Origin: Oscillospiraceae bacterium
GTDB lineage: Bacteria > Bacillota > Clostridia > Oscillospirales > Oscillospiraceae
DNA: 40,991 nucleotides
Direction of reading: 5' to 3'
Assembly (NCBI GenBank): GCA_017398725.1
Contig: JAFQFA010000023.1
Span: 1-40,991, forward strand
Shown here: positions 1-7,079 of the stretch, piece by piece
Layout: each line of letters begins with the position of its first letter
How positions within the stretch are numbered: the first letter of the stretch is position 1
Made by a program: the position numbers and the translations under genes
The notes under the pieces: model-generated
What the model was told of the DNA's origin: nothing
The model's database searches: none
What the model saw: only the letters and a program-made list of their open reading frames with translations

Positions 1-2
1 AG

Positions 3-704
3 GTCGGCATCGGCCACGGCAACCTGGGCGCTATGCTGCTGCGTGACGAGACCAAGTGCTTCGCATTCCTGGCCGGCCACGAGTCCTTCGCCGCTGCGGA
101 AGGCGCCATCGGTATTGCCCGTTCCGCTAATAAGGCTCGTAAGGAGCCCCTGCGGGTTATCCTGAACGGTCTGGGCAAGGACGCTGCACAGATCATCTCC
201 CGGATCAACGGCTTCACCTATGTGAAGACCCAGTTTGACTACTACACCGGCGAATTGAAGATCGTTGAGCGCATCCCCTACTCCGAAGGTGAGCGCGCTG
301 CCGTTAACTGCTACGGCTGTGACGATGTCCGCGAAGGCGTTGCCGTTATGCGCTACGAGGGTGTTGATGTTTCCATCACCGGCAACTCTACCAACCCCAC
401 TCGCTTCCAGCATCCCGTTGCCGGCACCTACAAGAAGGAATGCATGGAGACCGGTCGTAAGTACTTCTCCGTGGCTTCCGGCGGTGGCACCGGCCGTACC
501 CTGCATCCCGATAACATGGCTGCCGGTCCTGCTTCTTACGGCATGACCGATACCATGGGCCGTATGCACGGCGATGCACAGTTTGCCGGTTCTTCCTCTG
601 TGCCTGCTCACGTGGAAATGATGGGCTTCCTGGGCGCAGGTAACAACCCCATGGTCGGTATGACCGTTAGCGTGGCTGTTGCTGTGGAAGAAGCTTGCAA
701 GTAA
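3..704 (+). CDS. GGGtGRT-family protein (5' end outside window)
   Basis: The reading frame is open from the window edge and ends at TAA 702-704, so the N-terminus is missing; 233 residues are visible. The signature GGGTGRTLHPDNMAAGPASYG-like glycine-rich stretch (positions about 478-541) and the following block with GDAQFAGSSSVPAHVEM and GFLGAGNNPMVGMTVSVAVA are the hallmarks of the protein family named after its GGGtGRT motif. The biochemical function of that family is not known to me. No signal peptide or membrane segment is visible in the part present. Codon choice is strongly biased towards GGT, CGT, AAG and GCT compared with the genes at 1-4 kb, which suggests high expression (inference). 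It is followed by a strong intrinsic terminator and converges with the HD-domain gene. Confidence 0.85.
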   Translation, partial: VGIGHGNLGAMLLRDETKCFAFLAGHESFAAAEGAIGIARSANKARKEPLRVILNGLGKDAAQIISRINGFTYVKTQFDYYTGELKIVERIPYSEGERAAVNCYGCDDVREGVAVMRYEGVDVSITGNSTNPTRFQHPVAGTYKKECMETGRKYFSVASGGGTGRTLHPDNMAAGPASYGMTDTMGRMHGDAQFAGSSSVPAHVEMMGFLGAGNNPMVGMTVSVAVAVEEACK

Positions 705-719
705 TTTGCTCTGACAGAA

Positions 720-750
720 ATATCCCGGCTCAAACGAGCCGGGATATTTT
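720..750. terminator. Intrinsic terminator, convergent genes
   Basis: An 11-12 bp perfect stem (720-731 with 736-747, loop AAAC) is followed by a short T-run on the + strand. It lies between the stop codons of the GGGtGRT gene (+) and the HD-domain gene (-). It best serves the + gene; on the - strand the tail is only TTT. Confidence 0.85.
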
Positions 751-1426
751 ATTGCAATATTTCATTGAGTGCGCGCTTACCTTCCTCGTCTAGGGCGGTG
801 ACTTCACTATAAAGTGCATTATAAAAGTCTTGGGCTGCGGCACGGCGGTCCTGTGCCAGACGATGGCCGGCGGCTGTAAAGAAGCGATCATAGAGCTTAT
901 TTAGCTTGCGGTGATATTCCTGAAAAAAGGAATGAGGCTCCTCCCCTGCTCCGTCAGATATGCCTCCATCAGGACGGCGGGTGTAGAGCGGTTCTGTAAC
1001 CGTTCCTTTGTACACAAGTGTTCGGGCAATACCAACAGCACCGACCACATCCAATTTATCCGCATCAAACAAAATCTTTGCTTCCAAGCTCTCAGGCTGG
1101 TCGTTTTTCCGGAACCGGTGCGTACGGATGCAATCCCGGACAGCTGTGGCAAAAGCGGAATCAAATCCGTTGCCTAGCAAAAATTGGTATGCCTTTTCGC
1201 TGCCCACCGCCGCATGGCAAAGGGATGGATTCCGAATCTGATCCGGACGACCGATATCATGGAGCAAACAAGCACAGATCAAAATATCATAATCCACGCC
1301 GGTTTCCTCCCGGGCGATCACCACGGCATTGGAAAGCACCCGGTAGATATGCTCTGCATCGTGCGCACTATCCTCCATGCAGGAAAGCATATATTTTTCT
1401 ATTTTTTGGAAAGTAGACCTGTCCAT
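749..1426 (-). CDS. HD-domain phosphohydrolase
   Basis: This 225-residue protein has a canonical HD metal site: H26 (AHDAEHIYRV), H56-D57 (CLLHDIGRP) and D123 (FDADKLDVVG), the H...HD...D pattern of HD-superfamily phosphohydrolases. Members with this layout hydrolyse phosphate esters of nucleotides or related metabolites; the substrate here cannot be read from the sequence. No signal peptide or membrane segment is visible, so it is probably cytosolic. I chose ATG 1426 over an in-frame GTG one codon upstream because GAGG lies 8 nt before the ATG. The ATG overlaps the TGA of the preceding small gene (TGATG), which implies translational coupling. It is the last gene of a five-gene operon with a folate enzyme. 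Confidence 0.8.
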   Translation of the reverse strand: MDRSTFQKIEKYMLSCMEDSAHDAEHIYRVLSNAVVIAREETGVDYDILICACLLHDIGRPDQIRNPSLCHAAVGSEKAYQFLLGNGFDSAFATAVRDCIRTHRFRKNDQPESLEAKILFDADKLDVVGAVGIARTLVYKGTVTEPLYTRRPDGGISDGAGEEPHSFFQEYHRKLNKLYDRFFTAAGHRLAQDRRAAAQDFYNALYSEVTALDEEGKRALNEILQ

Positions 1427-1602
1427 CACTGTTTCCTCGCCAAGGTATAATCATCTCCCTGCCGGTAAAACGGACAATGATTTGTCGGGGATGTATAGAT
1501 CCGGTACAGTTCATCCTCGTCAAGATCCATCATGCAGTAGTACTCGTCGTACTCCTCATCATAGTCAAAATACCAGCAGGTATCGCATTCACAGCTTGCC
1601 AT
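1426..1602 (-). CDS. Small Cys/acidic protein, DUF6472-like
   Basis: A 58-residue protein beginning MASCECDTCWYFDYDEEYDE. It has three N-terminal cysteines (CxCxxC), then an Asp/Glu/Tyr-rich core with a fourth cysteine (YYCMMDLDEDELYR) and a fifth near the end (NHCPFYRQG). The cysteine pattern suggests a small metal-binding fold (inference). It resembles a short conserved clostridial family that I recall as DUF6472; function unknown. The start at 1602 is preferred over an upstream in-frame ATG at 1626, because AGGAG sits 7 nt before 1602 and the upstream DUF1643 gene stops just two bases before it. It is coupled to both neighbours. Confidence 0.75.
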   Translation of the reverse strand: MASCECDTCWYFDYDEEYDEYYCMMDLDEDELYRIYTSPTNHCPFYRQGDDYTLARKQ

Positions 1603-1603
1603 A

Positions 1604-2215
1604 TCAAACTCCTGCCAAATAGGCATCTATATCAAAGGGCTTCATTTTTTCATCCTTGCGCAGGTACAACGGATGGTGAGGGTGTCCCTTTTTGCTTACC
1701 GCACCGGCACAATACCACATAGCGCCACGCTCTTTTCCAATTGTGACCATATCCCGGACGCAGTCAGCAAGGTAGTCCCGTTTTTCAATAATCGTACCCC
1801 ACGCCGCCCAAACCGACGGCTTTTCTGAAATGGAAAGTATGTAATCAAAAGCTTTCATGTTTTCCCGATGAAGGACCATATTGCAGAACTTTTCCATGTG
1901 ATCCGGGTCAGTCGCCCGTTGGGCATAAACATTGAACATGATAAAGCTATCGAAGCCGTTGCCCAAAGCGATCCGCTCCACGGATTTTAAGGTATTATCC
2001 AGATCATCCGGCTTGGCTGTAGAAGGATTGATTCCAATGCAGATCAGCGGTTTTTTTCCCCGGGTTCCAAGAATATACCGGTATTCAGAATAAAAGTTTG
2101 GAGCATAGAGCCACTTTTTTACATCATAATGATCATTGGGTGTATCTGCCGCTTCCAGTGCCTGCCGAAAAGTCACAAGCTCCAATTGCGCAGTGGTACC
2201 GTTTGGAATATGCAT
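1604..2215 (-). CDS. DUF1643 domain protein
   Basis: A 203-residue protein matching what I recall of the DUF1643 family. Recognisable blocks are the early FYSEYRYILG stretch, the PLICIGINPSTAKPDDLDNT motif and FIMFNVYAQRATDP, followed by a C-terminal basic/His segment (KKGHPHHPLYLRKDEK). The family is cytosolic and has no established activity that I know of. The start at 2215 is supported by GAGGAG 8 nt upstream. The open frame extends 30 codons further, but into the preceding cyclo-ligase gene, with no ribosome site there. The cyclo-ligase stop is 11 nt upstream of this start, so the genes are almost certainly co-transcribed. Confidence 0.75.
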   Translation of the reverse strand: MHIPNGTTAQLELVTFRQALEAADTPNDHYDVKKWLYAPNFYSEYRYILGTRGKKPLICIGINPSTAKPDDLDNTLKSVERIALGNGFDSFIMFNVYAQRATDPDHMEKFCNMVLHRENMKAFDYILSISEKPSVWAAWGTIIEKRDYLADCVRDMVTIGKERGAMWYCAGAVSKKGHPHHPLYLRKDEKMKPFDIDAYLAGV

Positions 2216-2226
2216 ACTCTGTCTCC

Positions 2227-2760
2227 TCAAGCCCACAGGACGCGATCCACAGGGATATCGTGCTCCTCGGTATCCAAATGGTCCAGCAGCTGAAAATGAT
2301 AGCACAGTGCCACTGTGGGGTGATTGGGTTCACATTCTAAAAAACGGTCATAGAAACCGCCGCCGTAACCGATTCGGTGTCCTTCCCGGTCAAAGGCAAG
2401 ACCCGGCATCAGCACCAGTGCATCGGGGTCGTCCGCTACCGGTCCATCCGCAACCGGTTCGGGAATTCCTGCATAGCCGGCTGCAACATCGCTCAAATCC
2501 GAAAGAATAATAAAACGCATTTCATCCCCGTAAACCTTAGGCACAGCAACCGTTTTCCCGTCTTTGACAGCCTGTTCCAGCAGCGCCCAAGTGCGTACCT
2601 CTTGGTTATAGGGCAAATATCCGTAAACGGTTTTAGCTTTTCGGTATTCGTCGGTGTTTAAAAATTGCTGACAAAGATCTGCGCTAAGCTGGTCGATTTG
2701 ATCCTCCGTCATAGCCTTTTTTGCCGCCTTGATCTGGTTACGAAGCTCTTTCTTATTCAT
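2227..2760 (-). CDS. 5-formyltetrahydrofolate cyclo-ligase
   Basis: A 177-residue protein of the usual length for 5,10-methenyltetrahydrofolate synthetase. This enzyme converts 5-formyl-THF to 5,10-methenyl-THF using ATP and returns the storage or dead-end folate to the one-carbon pool. Family signatures are the basic N-terminal helix (MNKKELRNQIKAAKKAM), YLPYNQEVRTW, and the phosphate-binding C-terminal motif RIGYGGGFYDRFL. The start at 2760 is set by AAGGAG 8 nt upstream. The gene overlaps the end of the upstream HTH gene by 8 nt. It is probably cytosolic and soluble. The gene name varies between species (mthfs, ygfA, yqgN), so no symbol is given. Confidence 0.92.
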   Translation of the reverse strand: MNKKELRNQIKAAKKAMTEDQIDQLSADLCQQFLNTDEYRKAKTVYGYLPYNQEVRTWALLEQAVKDGKTVAVPKVYGDEMRFIILSDLSDVAAGYAGIPEPVADGPVADDPDALVLMPGLAFDREGHRIGYGGGFYDRFLECEPNHPTVALCYHFQLLDHLDTEEHDIPVDRVLWA

Positions 2761-3415
2761 CCGTTTTCTCCTTCCGGGGTTTGCGATAAATCTCAAACCA
2801 AAGCAAAATCGCCGCCTGCCCCGGAATGCCAAGAAGGAACAACCGCCAAAGCTTTGTCCAAAGCGCGGGGTCAATGAAGACCATCAGCGATGCAAACAGG
2901 CTTGCCAAGCCGCCCCACATAATAATGGAAATCAGTGCCCGATTCCAGCGAAAGTCCTTCCAAGCAGAGCGAAGACTCAGCATTACAATCGCGTTCGCAG
3001 GTAAAGCATACAGGAACGCGATCCAAGATTTGGGTATATCCAGCATAGATAAAACCACAAAAATAAGCAGTGCAACAAACCAAACCAAAGTAGACGAAAG
3101 CAGCAAAATGATGGTCTTGTTCGCTTTGCGCTTTAATGTCTTTTCTACAGCCGCCTCCATAACACGCTCGACGCGTCCCAAATGATCGGGTAATGCGTTT
3201 GGATCCTGCAAAAGGTCATTCACTGACACATCAAAAAGCTCCGCCAGTTGAGTCAGAGTCAATACATCCGGGACAGATTCTCCCCGCTCCCACTTTGAAA
3301 CAGCTTTATCAGAATAATTCAATTTTTCGGCAAGACGGGCCTGCGTTAAACCGCTTCTTTTCCGATAAGAAACGATGTTTGCCCCGATCTGTTTTCTCAG
3401 CTTCTCGTCTTCCAT
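2753..3415 (-). CDS. HTH (XRE) regulator with membrane domain
   Basis: A 220-residue protein. Residues about 9-63 form a Cro/C1-type helix-turn-helix (SGLTQARLAEKLNYSDKAVS is the core, followed by KWERGESVPDVLTL). Residues about 100-210 contain four hydrophobic segments typical of membrane helices, and the protein ends in a basic tail. This places a DNA-binding domain on the cytosolic face of a membrane domain; the signal sensed is unknown. The start at 3415 has GGAGG 7 nt upstream; earlier in-frame ATGs lack a site. It is the first gene of the operon that continues into the folate cyclo-ligase, so autoregulation is possible (inference). Confidence 0.85.
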   Translation of the reverse strand: MEDEKLRKQIGANIVSYRKRSGLTQARLAEKLNYSDKAVSKWERGESVPDVLTLTQLAELFDVSVNDLLQDPNALPDHLGRVERVMEAAVEKTLKRKANKTIILLLSSTLVWFVALLIFVVLSMLDIPKSWIAFLYALPANAIVMLSLRSAWKDFRWNRALISIIMWGGLASLFASLMVFIDPALWTKLWRLFLLGIPGQAAILLWFEIYRKPRKEKTDE

Positions 3416-3443
3416 AATCGTCCTCCGATCCATAGCTGTGTAT

Positions 3444-3472
3444 ATTCTAACAGAAAACCGGCGCAAATGCAA
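3444..3472 (-). promoter_or_regulatory. Promoter of HTH/folate operon
   Basis: On the minus strand TTGCAT (3472-3467) and TAGAAT (3449-3444) are separated by 17 bp, a good housekeeping-sigma match. It lies 28 nt before the HTH start codon. It overlaps nothing but the edge of the neighbouring terminator stem. Confidence 0.6.
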
Positions 3473-3473
3473 C

Positions 3474-3505
3474 AAAAACCGGACTTGTTCAAAAGTCCGG
3501 TTTTT
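3474..3505 (-). terminator. Intrinsic terminator after CBS gene
   Basis: A 13-bp perfect stem (3474-3486 with 3493-3505, 6-nt loop) carries an A-tract on one side and a T-tract on the other. It directly follows the CBS gene stop (3509). It should separate that gene from the HTH operon promoter immediately beyond it. Confidence 0.9.
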
Positions 3506-3508
3506 GAT

Positions 3509-3922
3509 TTAATTCTCGGATAACAGCATCTGCTGACAGTATTTAATAATTGCACCCCGGGTAACAATGCCGATGAAAGCATCTTTATCGTCCACCACCG
3601 GAACAAAATTCTGTGTGCTGGCCCGTTGTACAAGGTCATGCATATCTGCCGTGACCCGGACCGGTATGTGATTGCGCTTGCGTTCAATTTCCATGATCTT
3701 TCTGGACTCCGCTTGCCGCATATCCATATAGCACATATTTTTTAAAGACCACAGCAGATCACCCTCTGTAAGCGTTCCGCGATACTCCCCTCGCTTATTC
3801 AAAATAGGCAATGCGGTATACCCGGCAGATTCCATTTTTTCCAAGGCTTGGCGAATGGTAAAATCATCATATACAAAGGAACACATGGCCTTTGGGGTTA
3901 AGAAAAACAGGATATTATTCAT
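3509..3922 (-). CDS. CBS-pair protein, CbpB-like (possible c-di-AMP sensor)
   Basis: A 137-residue protein made of little more than two CBS motifs: residues about 10-65 (FTIRQALEKMESAGYTALPI, then a GTLTEGDLLW end) and about 80-135 (NFVPVVDDKDAFIGIVTRGA). Size, order and the GIVTRGAIIKY ending resemble the Bacillus YkuL/DarB/CbpB group, which binds cyclic di-AMP. The assignment to that group rather than another stand-alone CBS protein is tentative. No membrane segment is present. The start at 3922 has AAAGGAG 6 nt upstream; the frame is open further but without a ribosome site. It is a single-gene unit with its own promoter and terminator. A c-di-AMP phosphodiesterase (GdpP) lies 13 kb away. 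Confidence 0.75.
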   Translation of the reverse strand: MNNILFFLTPKAMCSFVYDDFTIRQALEKMESAGYTALPILNKRGEYRGTLTEGDLLWSLKNMCYMDMRQAESRKIMEIERKRNHIPVRVTADMHDLVQRASTQNFVPVVDDKDAFIGIVTRGAIIKYCQQMLLSEN

Positions 3923-3962
3923 AACAGCTCCTTTACCGGGGGGCTTTTTTGCTCCCAGTAAC

Positions 3963-3971
3963 ATTATAGCA
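3963..3971 (-). promoter_or_regulatory. Extended -10 promoter of CBS gene
   Basis: Reading the minus strand, TGC directly precedes a perfect TATAAT (3968-3963), which is an extended -10. No good -35 hexamer is visible 16-18 bp upstream. It lies about 40 nt before the start codon. Confidence 0.5.
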
Positions 3972-4066
3972 TAGAAAACAATAAAAAGTATGAAATTTTC
4001 CTGCAAACATCGGATTTCAACGCCAAAAAACCGAAACCTATTTTGTTTAGTTTGCACAAACATGAT

Positions 4067-4097
4067 AAACGGCGTACAGATCATCTGTACGCCGTTT
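4067..4097 (-). terminator. Terminator of ceramidase-like gene cluster
   Basis: A 14-bp perfect stem (4067-4080 with 4084-4097, loop TCA) lies directly after the stop of the gene ending at 4100. The T-tail on the minus strand is short (TTTATC), so termination may be incomplete. Confidence 0.75.
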
Positions 4098-4099
4098 TA

Positions 4100-5425
4100 T
4101 CAGTTATTCTTTAATTCTGTCAATACGCGGATATAGTCCTCTGCGATCCGCTCAGCCGTACCGGGAGCATAGTGGCTGGAATAGGCCTCGTAACAACGCA
4201 GCTTAAAGCCGATGGGTGCAGGAATATAATCGTTGGTAGCCATTGCCTGAGATACCACAAAGGTAGTGGAATAGGGGGATTTTTCGCGAATATCCACACC
4301 GTTATCGCCAAACATTTCAAAAGCGCCAAAGGTCATCGCTACATCACCAAAGGTAAGCACTGCCAACTGGACATCCCGGGTTTCGCCTTGCTTGGAATGG
4401 ATGCAGATCGCTCTGGCTTCATAAGGACTAACAAACCCATACTCCTTCACCAAGGGATTTGCAAGCTTATAACTGCCTTCCACAAAGGCATCATAGACCT
4501 CTTCGGCTTGCGCCAATCGGTCCATATCGTTTTTGTTTGCCTTCGCAGTCAGCGTCCAGCGCCGCAGCTGCAGGTCGCCGGCTTGAGCGGGAATCATGGA
4601 AGGCTGTGCATCCAGCACATATTGACCCAGTTTCTGACCATAACCGATATAATCCAAGCCGTGATCAATGGGCTCATAGAGGGATCGAGGCACTTGGTCG
4701 CCGGCAGCGCCAAGAAAATATGCCACCAAGCAATCAGAATTGGCTTCAATATGCTCACGGGTGGGTCCGGGGAAGTCGGCAGAGATATTGGTGAGTTTGA
4801 TGTTGCCGTTAAAGGTAGCATGTGCGCCCAAGTTCATCATCAAGACGGCCTTTTTCCCTTCCCGGTCAAAGCGGATCATCTGTACGATATCCTTCGCTTC
4901 ATAAACCTGTCCCTTGATGGGAGCGGATTTAAAATCACCATATGCCGAACCGGCAAACGTACCGTTCTCCAGCAGGTAGTGGCGAACAAACACCAACCCC
5001 TTCGCATGGGTAGTACCGGCAGATACCACAGCTGCAGAGCGGTCCTTCATAGCAGCAACCGCCGCTTGAATCATACCCTTGGTATAAATCTCTTGAAAGG
5101 GAGTAATGTTATGCCGACCAAGGTGCTGACCGGGCGCAGAATGGGTATGTGTGGCTGCAATAATGATATTCTCCTTTGCAACACCGGTTGCCTCCACAAC
5201 GCCTTCCACACCGGGATCGATAAAGGGAGAGGAAACCTGCTGCATATCCTCCGTGAACACCAACACTGTGCGATCGGCAGAGTCCGTGATGGCAATACAG
5301 GTGATATACAAATCATCCAATATGCCGGTAGAGATCCGCTTGGGATTTCCGCCACCGGAGATATATACTTCCATAGTAGGCGTGATCTTTTCCCGGCCAA
5401 AGCCAACTTTCAAAATATTATCCAT
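4100..5425 (-). CDS. Neutral-ceramidase-like protein A (no signal peptide)
   Basis: A 441-residue protein with the neutral/alkaline ceramidase N-terminal fold. It shows a start like VGFGREKITP, ATHTHSAPG (H93 and H95), NLGAHATF (H202), ISADFPG (215-220), FLGAAGDQVPR (238-247), FEMF (E370) and a late CYEAY block. Known ceramidases hydrolyse the amide of ceramide using a zinc site plus a serine in a GDVSPN hexapeptide. Here the hexapeptide reads GDQVPR, so the serine position is V245, while the metal-site histidines look intact. No signal peptide is visible, so it is probably cytosolic, unlike classical secreted family members. The start has GAGGTAA about 8 nt upstream. Substrate unknown; 'ceramidase' describes the fold only. 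It is a close paralogue of the lipoprotein upstream and is separated from it by a hairpin. Confidence 0.8.
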   Translation of the reverse strand: MDNILKVGFGREKITPTMEVYISGGGNPKRISTGILDDLYITCIAITDSADRTVLVFTEDMQQVSSPFIDPGVEGVVEATGVAKENIIIAATHTHSAPGQHLGRHNITPFQEIYTKGMIQAAVAAMKDRSAAVVSAGTTHAKGLVFVRHYLLENGTFAGSAYGDFKSAPIKGQVYEAKDIVQMIRFDREGKKAVLMMNLGAHATFNGNIKLTNISADFPGPTREHIEANSDCLVAYFLGAAGDQVPRSLYEPIDHGLDYIGYGQKLGQYVLDAQPSMIPAQAGDLQLRRWTLTAKANKNDMDRLAQAEEVYDAFVEGSYKLANPLVKEYGFVSPYEARAICIHSKQGETRDVQLAVLTFGDVAMTFGAFEMFGDNGVDIREKSPYSTTFVVSQAMATNDYIPAPIGFKLRCYEAYSSHYAPGTAERIAEDYIRVLTELKNN

Positions 5426-5446
5426 ATTATATTACCTCAGTAATTA

Positions 5447-5472
5447 CCGCGCACAGGTCGCCCTGTGCGCGG
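5447..5472 (-). other. Intercistronic GC-rich hairpin
   Basis: An 11-bp perfect GC-rich stem (5447-5457 with 5462-5472, loop TCGC) fills most of the 60-nt gap between two ceramidase-like genes. It is not followed by a T-run on either strand. It is therefore more likely an RNA stability or processing element, or a weak attenuator, than a full terminator. Confidence 0.7.
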
Positions 5473-5485
5473 CATATCATTCAAA

Positions 5486-6910
5486 TTAGCCCTTCATTTC
5501 CTTCAGGGTAGCAATGTACTGATCTGCAATACTCTTAGCTGTATCCTGCTCAAAATGGGCAGTATATGCCTCATAACATTCCAGCTCAAAGCCCTTATCG
5601 GAAGGAATGTAGTCATGGCTACCCAGAGACAGTGTGCAGATAAAGGTCATATCATAGGGAGACTCCTGCCGAATATAGGCACCGGTCTGACTGAACATTT
5701 CAAAGGATGCAAAGATAAAGGACACATCGCCAATCGTCAGTGCGCCCAAGGGAATCTGCTGAGTGGGAGGCAGCTGGGAGCGGGTCACAATAGACCGGGC
5801 GTCATATACGCTGACAAAGCCGGCTTCCTTTGCCTTTTTATTGCTCACAGAGTAGCCATCCTTCAGGAAGATATCATAGATCGCCTTCGCTTCAATATAG
5901 CGGTCAACACCGTTATAATTGGTCTTACCGGTATGCTCCATAAGCTTAAGGTTAATATCGCCGGTATTGGCAGACTTCAAAGTCGGCAGTGCATCCACAA
6001 CCAGCTTACCGACAGCTGCGCCATAAGCTCTGTGGTCAAGACCATGGTCCTCCGGGGCATACTTGGTTCTAGGCGTCTGGTCACCGGCAGGGCCGATAAA
6101 ATAAGCGACCAAAACATCGGCATTCCCCTCAATATGCTCACGCAGCGGTCCGGGGAAATCGGTGGACAAGGTTGTGATACTGGTGCTGCTGAAATAAGTA
6201 GCATGGGCGCCCAAGTTCATCATCAAAATGGACTTCTTGCCCTCGCGGTTAAACTGCACCATCTGCAGCGTGCTGTCGCCTTCATAAGCGATTTTATCGA
6301 TCATGTTTTCTACAAGGTTACCATAGCTGGAGCCGGCATAGGTGCCATCCTTCATCAGATAGTGGCGGGGGAACACATAGCCATCGGCCTTGATCTCGCC
6401 AATGGACATGGTTGCAGGTGCGCGATCCTCCATAGCCTTCTTGCAAGCAGAAGAAATGCCTGCAGTGTAGACCTTCTTGAATTCGGTACCGCCCTGCTTG
6501 GACTCAGACTGGCTGGGACCGGAGTGGTTGTGGGTTGCGCACAAAAGAATATTTTCCTGCGGAACGCCGGTGGCTTCGGAAGCTGCAGTAAGGATCGCAG
6601 TCTTATAAGTACCGCTGTTGGGTGTGCTCTGCAGATCGCTGGTGATCACCAGAACGGTCTTACCGGTGGCATCTGTGATAGCCACACAGGTGGTATAAAT
6701 ATAATCAATCACCGATGTGTGGATACGGTTGGGATCACCACCGCCGGACAGTGCAACAGGCTCTGAGGGAGTAATATTCTCGCGGCCAAAGCCAACTTGG
6801 AATGTAGCTGTTTCACCCTGACCGCCGGTGCTTTCGCCATTGCCGCCACCACAGGCGCACAGGCTGACGAGCATCAGAACAGCCAAAATCATAGATAAAA
6901 TTTTCTTCAT
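5486..6910 (-). CDS. Neutral-ceramidase-like lipoprotein B
   Basis: A 474-residue protein beginning MKKILSMILAVLMLVSLCAC, a type II signal peptide with lipobox LCAC (lipidated Cys at residue 20), then a Gly/Ser/Glu linker. It should be anchored on the outer face of the membrane. The remainder matches the neutral-ceramidase N-terminal fold: ENITPSEPVALSGGG, ATHNHSGPS (125-133), NLGAHATY (H236), LSTDFPG, FIGPAGDQTPR (271-281), ASFEMF and CYEAY. The catalytic hexapeptide position reads GDQTPR, so the usual serine is T279. The start at 6910 has AAAGGAG 8 nt upstream; two earlier in-frame ATGs have no site. It is closely similar to protein A along its whole length and has its own strong promoter. 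Confidence 0.85.
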   Translation of the reverse strand: MKKILSMILAVLMLVSLCACGGGNGESTGGQGETATFQVGFGRENITPSEPVALSGGGDPNRIHTSVIDYIYTTCVAITDATGKTVLVITSDLQSTPNSGTYKTAILTAASEATGVPQENILLCATHNHSGPSQSESKQGGTEFKKVYTAGISSACKKAMEDRAPATMSIGEIKADGYVFPRHYLMKDGTYAGSSYGNLVENMIDKIAYEGDSTLQMVQFNREGKKSILMMNLGAHATYFSSTSITTLSTDFPGPLREHIEGNADVLVAYFIGPAGDQTPRTKYAPEDHGLDHRAYGAAVGKLVVDALPTLKSANTGDINLKLMEHTGKTNYNGVDRYIEAKAIYDIFLKDGYSVSNKKAKEAGFVSVYDARSIVTRSQLPPTQQIPLGALTIGDVSFIFASFEMFSQTGAYIRQESPYDMTFICTLSLGSHDYIPSDKGFELECYEAYTAHFEQDTAKSIADQYIATLKEMKG

Positions 6911-6945
6911 AGTCGTCGCTCCTTTATGTAACATTTCACATATAA

Positions 6946-6974
6946 ATCTTAGCACACAGGTAAAATACCGTCAA
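6946..6974 (-). promoter_or_regulatory. Promoter of lipoprotein B gene
   Basis: On the minus strand TTGACG (6974-6969) and TAAGAT (6951-6946) are separated by exactly 17 bp. It lies 36 nt before the start codon. This is one of the best housekeeping-sigma matches in the window and makes proteins B and A a separate transcription unit from protein C. Confidence 0.65.
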
Positions 6975-7079
6975 GATTCACCCAAAGAGAACACTTATTA
7001 CAATTCAAAACAGTATTTATGCTAAATCCGCACATTTAAGATTTTGCGCGTGTGTAGCTGTACCGACAACTCCTCAAAA

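Noticed and set aside
4100-5425. Calling the three paralogues true ceramidases
   Set aside because: The fold fits, but the expected catalytic serine is not at the usual position and the substrate is unknown, so only 'ceramidase-like' is used.
4172-5443. Long plus-strand open frame (423 codons) opposite ceramidase-like gene A
   Set aside because: It has no ribosome site, no recognisable domain and mirrors the codon pattern of the real gene on the other strand.
5465-6766. Long plus-strand open frame (433 codons) opposite lipoprotein B
   Set aside because: Shadow of the conserved minus-strand gene; no start signal and no family motifs.
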